NCBI GenBank assembly: GCA_023432405.1
Contig: JAEYUQ010000028.1
Span: 1 to 38,454 of the forward strand
DNA from: Actinomycetes bacterium
GTDB taxonomy: Bacteria > Actinomycetota > Actinomycetes > Mycobacteriales > Mycobacteriaceae
Direction: 5' to 3'
DNA length: 38,454 nucleotides
The position numbers were made by a program, and so were the translations under genes. Below, piece after piece: positions 34,616 to 38,454 of the stretch. The notes beneath the pieces were generated by a model that was not told where the DNA came from, searched no databases, and saw only the letters and a program-made list of their open reading frames with translations. The first letter of the stretch is position 1, and every line of letters begins with the position of its first letter.

Positions 34616-34648
34616 GACGTCACAAGGGAGATGTAGTTAGGGTTTGAC

Positions 34649-34954
34649 CTACTGCTCAGCTACTCCACCGGCTGGCGCCCCGGGTTCAGTGCTCACCACG
34701 ATGGGAGCCAGCTTGGCCCAGAGGAAAAACACCACAGCCACGATGAGGATTCCCAAACCTACCCAGCCGTTGTAGGCAGATTCCTTGAGCTGCTGAGTGT
34801 CCGGATTAACTCCCGGATCCAAGAATTTCCAGGCCAGCAGGAGAACAACGCCATAGATTCCCAGCAGTAAGCCGATGACATTTCGAATGTCGAAAGCTCC
34901 AGCAGTCTTCTTGGACGCAGCGCTGTGCGTATCAACTGATTGATTCTGTGACAT
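34649..34954 (-). CDS. small two-TM membrane protein associated with the symporter
   Basis: A 101-aa protein with helices at about 25-43 (VIGLLLGIYGVVLLLAWKF) and 66-88 (WVGLGILIVAVVFFLWAKLA) and disordered ends. It lies 22 nt after the sodium/sugar symporter gene. Comparable small membrane proteins are seen beside SSS transporters in actinobacteria, but I know no function. A stabilising or accessory subunit is inference. Confidence 0.72.
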   Translation of the reverse strand: MSQNQSVDTHSAASKKTAGAFDIRNVIGLLLGIYGVVLLLAWKFLDPGVNPDTQQLKESAYNGWVGLGILIVAVVFFLWAKLAPIVVSTEPGAPAGGVAEQ

Positions 34955-34976
34955 GAGTTTTCACCAACTTTCTGTA

Positions 34977-36623
34977 CTAGAAGAAAATGACGTTGAGGCC
35001 AATTACCAAGACCAAGCAGATGATTCCCAGGGGAACCGTGCGGCGATACCACGGCAAGCTTGCTTCGGAGGCGTCTGTGATCTGTTCCTTCGGAGTAACC
35101 GAGGAAACGAAGCCCACCAACTCACTATCTGGCTTGGGTGTGGTGAACATGGATACCACCACAGAGACGATGACATCCACGAAGAAGGCAATTGTTGCCG
35201 CGAGGAACGCAGTTCCCTGACCAGGAAGATTCACGATGGGGTTGTCGCCCAAAGACAGTAACCAGAAGCAGACCGCGCCCAAGGTTCCAGCCACCAGGCC
35301 AGCCCAACCAGCATGAGGAGTCATCCGCTTCCAGAACATACCCAGAATGAAGGTAGCAAACAGCGGAGCGTTGAAGAATCCGAAGAGCGTCTGGAGGTAA
35401 TCCATCACATTGCCGAAGTTGCTGGCCAGCAGAGCAGTAAACACTGCAATGGCAGTAGCAGCGATTGTGGCTAGACGACCAAACTTCAGGTAGTACTCAT
35501 CCTCACGATCTTTGACCACATAAGTCTGCCAAATGTCATAGCTCATAACTGTATTGAAAGCAGAAATGTTGGCAGCCATGCCGGCCATGAAAGCGGCCAG
35601 CAAACCGGCCACCGCCACGCCCAACAGACCATTGGGCAAGAGGTCACGCATGAGGAAGAGAATGGCATTGTTCGGTTCTGAGGTTCCATCCTTGATGGGC
35701 GTGACGATAGCGGCTGCCACCATACCCGGAATAATCACGATAAAGGGGATGAACATCTTGGGAAAGGCGCCAATAATTGGGGTCTTCCGAGCAGAAGAGA
35801 GAGATTCAGAGGCCATAGCACGCTGAACCTCGACGAAGTTTGTGGTCCAGTACCCGAAGGACAGCACGAAGCCCAGACCAAACACGATGCCCACGGTGGA
35901 CCAGAAGGGGCTGCTGAAGCCAGACAGCTCCATACCTGGCCAGGCGTGGAACTGGTAATCGTTAAGCTGGTCTTTCAGCCCTCCCCAGCCTCCAACGTGG
36001 CGAAGTCCAATCACCGTCAACGGAAGCAGAGCAGCCACAATAACAAAGAACTGCAGAACCTCGTTGTAGATAGCGGCCGACAGACCACCCAGAGTGATGT
36101 ACGAGAGCACGATGACGGCAGCAATTATGAGAGTGACCCACAGGGACCAGCCCAAGAGGGCATTGACAATCTTCGCTAGAAGCAGGAGGTTCACGCCAGC
36201 GATAAGCAGCTGAGCCAGGCTGAACTGAATGGCATTAACGAGGTGAGCGATGTTTCCGAATCGCTTGCGCATGAATTCGGGAACGGAGCGGACTTTAGAG
36301 CCGTAGTAGAACGGCATCATGACAATACCGAGGAAGACCATCGCAGGGATAGCGCCAATCCAGAAGTAGTGCATACTCTGGAACCCATATTGAACGCCGT
36401 TGGCGGACATTCCGATGATCTCCACCGCACCCAGGTTGGCTGAGATGAAGGCAAGCCCGGTGACCCACGCGGGAAGTCCCCGCCCGGAAAGGAAGAAGTC
36501 AATAGAACTGGAGACTCTGCGCTTCGCTGCCCAGCCGATGCCGAGCACGAAGAGGAAGTACAAGGCAACCAGGGTGTAGTCCACCCAGGTAGCATCCAGT
36601 CTCAGAATCTGATCTGTGTGCAT
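34977..36623 (-). CDS. sodium/sugar (probably galactose) symporter, SSS family
   Basis: A 548-aa transporter with about 14 membrane helices. It begins with a TM helix (YTLVALYFLFVLGIGWAAKR), followed by the SSS-family SSIDFFLSGRGLPAW and the Na+-site TM1 segment ISANLGAVEIIGMSANGVQYG. YITLGGLSAAIYNEVLQFF and the GYWTTNFVEVQRAMAS segment in the TM6-7 region are characteristic of SGLT-like members. Placement between galM and galT points to galactose or lactose-derived sugar uptake coupled to sodium. AAGGATC precedes the ATG by about 6 nt. Confidence 0.92.
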   Translation of the reverse strand: MHTDQILRLDATWVDYTLVALYFLFVLGIGWAAKRRVSSSIDFFLSGRGLPAWVTGLAFISANLGAVEIIGMSANGVQYGFQSMHYFWIGAIPAMVFLGIVMMPFYYGSKVRSVPEFMRKRFGNIAHLVNAIQFSLAQLLIAGVNLLLLAKIVNALLGWSLWVTLIIAAVIVLSYITLGGLSAAIYNEVLQFFVIVAALLPLTVIGLRHVGGWGGLKDQLNDYQFHAWPGMELSGFSSPFWSTVGIVFGLGFVLSFGYWTTNFVEVQRAMASESLSSARKTPIIGAFPKMFIPFIVIIPGMVAAAIVTPIKDGTSEPNNAILFLMRDLLPNGLLGVAVAGLLAAFMAGMAANISAFNTVMSYDIWQTYVVKDREDEYYLKFGRLATIAATAIAVFTALLASNFGNVMDYLQTLFGFFNAPLFATFILGMFWKRMTPHAGWAGLVAGTLGAVCFWLLSLGDNPIVNLPGQGTAFLAATIAFFVDVIVSVVVSMFTTPKPDSELVGFVSSVTPKEQITDASEASLPWYRRTVPLGIICLVLVIGLNVIFF

Positions 36624-36678
36624 GATGATCCTTGCTGTTTAGTTTTCACAAAGTAGTGTTTCCATAAAGCTGTGGTTT

Positions 36679-37629
36679 TCAGTTGTTCACAGTGTCCGAA
36701 TAGGCCTGAAGCTCAATACCAATGCTGCGGGTCTCCCCTGGTTCCAAGGCGCCAAGGTCTTCTCCAGTCACCAAAGCATTCGGCGGGCAGGTCATCGGTT
36801 CCACCGCAAGGGCACGTCCCCGGCCGGGAAAACCGCCGTCGATACGGGGGTCGGCGGTGTACACCTGGAACCAGGAACATTGTGGATCTGTACGCAGTTC
36901 AACGCCCTTTCCGTCCCTGTTAATGAGGCGCACGGTGCGCATCTGGGAGGAGGGAGAGGCCACATAAGCATGATCGAGAATGACATCATTCATGTCTTGA
37001 CCATGTGCCAAATCCACTCCGGACTCCCACGCCGGAAGGCGATTCCCCACTGGGAGTTTTCTCTCCACGCTCAACGGTTGGAATTCAGTCACTGGAACAG
37101 TAAGAGCGCACTGATCTAAGGGCGCACCACAGGCGTTGAGGTAGGTGTGAACCCCAAAAGCCCAGGGGCAGGAGCTACTGCCTCCATTTGTCACGTGATA
37201 GACAACTGACAATCCCGAAGCGTCAGTAAGAGTGGCCTCCAAAGAGAGCTCCAATGGCCAGGGCCAGCCTGGTTGCGCAGGCATGCTCAAAGACATGCGA
37301 GCGGTAGCCTGATCTTCTAACTGGATAACCTCATCTACTATCCAGCGGTATCCCATGGCAAAGCCGTGAATTGAATTTGCGCGCTGGGGTTCTGTGAGCT
37401 CGAGCTGATACTGGGTGCCTTCCCAGGTATAAGTACCGTCGGCCACACGATTGGGCCAGGGGGCTAACACCACATTGCAAGAAAAAGGAGGAGCTTCCCA
37501 GCGCCCAAAGGGCTCTGAGAGAAGCTCCCCGTTATAGGTAAGAGAGCGAATGGCAGCTCCCCAGTCAGAAAAGATAGCGCGGTAATGGAAGGTGTGTAGT
37601 TCTGCTTCATCAGGCAAGTGCTGCGCCAT
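36679..37629 (-). CDS. galM: aldose 1-epimerase (galactose mutarotase)
   Basis: A 316-aa beta-sandwich epimerase converting beta- to alpha-galactose so that GalK can act. The key residues are NSIHGFAMG (first His near 118), FGVHTYLNACG (second His, catalytic acid) and LAVEPMTCPPNAL (catalytic base Glu). NRVADGTYTWEG is also standard for the actinobacterial branch. It is the first gene of the galactose operon, 55 nt before the symporter. The promoter should lie in 37630-37747. Confidence 0.93.
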   Translation of the reverse strand: MAQHLPDEAELHTFHYRAIFSDWGAAIRSLTYNGELLSEPFGRWEAPPFSCNVVLAPWPNRVADGTYTWEGTQYQLELTEPQRANSIHGFAMGYRWIVDEVIQLEDQATARMSLSMPAQPGWPWPLELSLEATLTDASGLSVVYHVTNGGSSSCPWAFGVHTYLNACGAPLDQCALTVPVTEFQPLSVERKLPVGNRLPAWESGVDLAHGQDMNDVILDHAYVASPSSQMRTVRLINRDGKGVELRTDPQCSWFQVYTADPRIDGGFPGRGRALAVEPMTCPPNALVTGEDLGALEPGETRSIGIELQAYSDTVNN

Positions 37630-37710
37630 CTATTCCACCCGCTTATCTGAAAGATGCTCTCTTGTGCAGCCTACCAAAAGGTCAGATGTCTGAACTAAAA
37701 ACGAGCAAAC

Positions 37711-37743
37711 ATATTCCCACACACCTCAACAAGCAGGGAATAT
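37711..37743 (-). terminator. terminator-like hairpin after tyrS
   Basis: ATATTCCC (37711-37718) pairs perfectly with GGGAATAT (37736-37743) over a 17-nt loop. On the minus strand a T-rich tract (GTTTGCTCGTTTTTAG) follows. It lies just behind the tyrS stop and upstream of galM, insulating the two. Confidence 0.65.
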
Positions 37744-37747
37744 CCAA

Positions 37748-38452
37748 CTAAAGGTTTATTTTCACTCCCCCGAAACTCTTCTTTCCGCGCCGCAAAACAA
37801 TCCAGGATCCATGCAAAAGATCAGCCGAAGCGGGCTCCCAGGTGTCCTCGGTGATGCGGTTGTTATTCACGTAGGCGCCGCCCTCTTTTACTACGCGACG
37901 CCCCTCGCTCTTGGAAGCAACCAGCCCAGCGCCCAGCAGAAGATCTACCACCGTGCGGGGAGCATCCCCCGCCGGTTCGTATACATCGGTTTGCTGCAAA
38001 GCCCCACGCAAGGTGGACTCGTCCAGATCCCTTAGGTCTGCCTTGCCAAAAAGCGCCTGACTTGCTAGCTCCACCTGCTGTGTAGCACTAGCACCATGCA
38101 CGAGGGTGGTCATTTCCCTGGCAAGGGTGCGTTGAGCCTCACGCTTATAGGCATGCTCTGCCACCTCAATCTCAAGCTGCGCCAACTCATCGTCGCCCAG
38201 GAAGGTAAACCAGCGCAAATACCGCATGACATCGGCGTCGGCAGAGTTAATAAAATACTGATACCAGCTATAGGGGCTGGTCATCTCTGGATCTAACCAG
38301 AGAGAACCCCCACCTGTAGACTTGCCAAACTTCTTGCCGTCAGAGTCTGTCACTAGCGGCACAGTGATGGCGTGAACAGCCACATTATTGAGTCTGCGGT
38401 TCAAATCCACACCGGCCACAAGGTTGCCCCACTGATCCCCGCCGCCAACTTG
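37748..38452 (-). CDS. tyrS: tyrosyl-tRNA synthetase, N-terminally truncated by the window edge
   Basis: The frame is open to the window end and reads QVGGGDQWGNLVAGVDLNRR, the conserved tyrosine/ATP-site segment of bacterial TyrRS, so about 185 N-terminal residues including the HIGH motif lie outside. KFGKS is the KMSKS-equivalent loop. PYSWYQYFINSAD follows, and the C-terminal S4-like tRNA-binding domain (GLVASKSEGRRVVKEGGAYV) is complete to the stop. In Mycobacteriales tyrS lies near the TPR gene; here 16.7 kb separates them. Confidence 0.95.
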   Translation of the reverse strand, partial: QVGGGDQWGNLVAGVDLNRRLNNVAVHAITVPLVTDSDGKKFGKSTGGGSLWLDPEMTSPYSWYQYFINSADADVMRYLRWFTFLGDDELAQLEIEVAEHAYKREAQRTLAREMTTLVHGASATQQVELASQALFGKADLRDLDESTLRGALQQTDVYEPAGDAPRTVVDLLLGAGLVASKSEGRRVVKEGGAYVNNNRITEDTWEPASADLLHGSWIVLRRGKKSFGGVKINL

Positions 38453-38454
38453 CA

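Overview
The window joins two unrelated genomes. Positions 1 to about 1560 are AT-rich and look like a Clostridia-type Firmicute: the 3' end of a flavodoxin-fold oxidoreductase gene, a GC-rich palindromic repeat, a DUF1292 protein (a Firmicutes family) and a consensus TTTACA/TATAAT promoter in front of a tRNA-Pro. From inside that tRNA onward the sequence is a moderate-GC actinobacterium of the order Mycobacteriales (Corynebacterium/Lawsonella-like; genus not resolvable by eye). The tRNA-Pro(GGG) has a Firmicute-type 5' acceptor strand and a 3' acceptor strand that would pair with a different partner, so the join falls inside the gene. An assembly chimera across a conserved tRNA core is the simplest explanation.

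Positions 1748-4337 hold peripheral actinobacterial genes: a membrane-anchored Ltp-domain protein, an LpqC-like secreted esterase and a methyltransferase. Positions 4334-21007 are a tightly packed minus-strand block in the order known from Mycobacterium tuberculosis Rv1691-Rv1713: TPR protein, HAD phosphatase, a 55-aa protein, tlyA, nadK, recN, steA, steB/mctB, [terminator], pyrG, NUDIX, xerD, parA, scpA, scpB, rluB, cmk, der. It combines nucleotide synthesis (CTP, CMP kinase, NADP), ribosome maturation (TlyA, RluB, Der), chromosome segregation and repair (ParA, ScpAB, XerD, RecN) and cell separation (SteAB). Many junctions overlap by 1-26 bases.

Positions 21008-37747 form an accessory region between the TPR gene and tyrS, which are near neighbours in relatives. 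It contains hsp20 with a HAIR/HspR-like operator, a MagIII-type DNA glycosylase, a secreted PAP2 acid phosphatase, a sugar MFS importer, an alpha/beta hydrolase, a dead IS3-family element, a secreted phospholipase A2 with a small membrane protein, a decayed second galK, an IS256-type transposase remnant, a secreted lipase and a galactose operon (galM, Na+/sugar symporter, 2-TM protein, galT, galK; no galE). The combination of secreted lipases, a secreted phosphatase and sugar uptake suggests a host- or organic-matter-associated heterotroph scavenging lipids, phosphate and galactose. The window ends inside tyrS.

No clearly new biological system is visible. The most notable signals are the chimeric tRNA, the HAIR-like operator, the galK ghost beside an intact galK, the PLA2/membrane-protein pair and the very small conserved-position gene upstream of tlyA.
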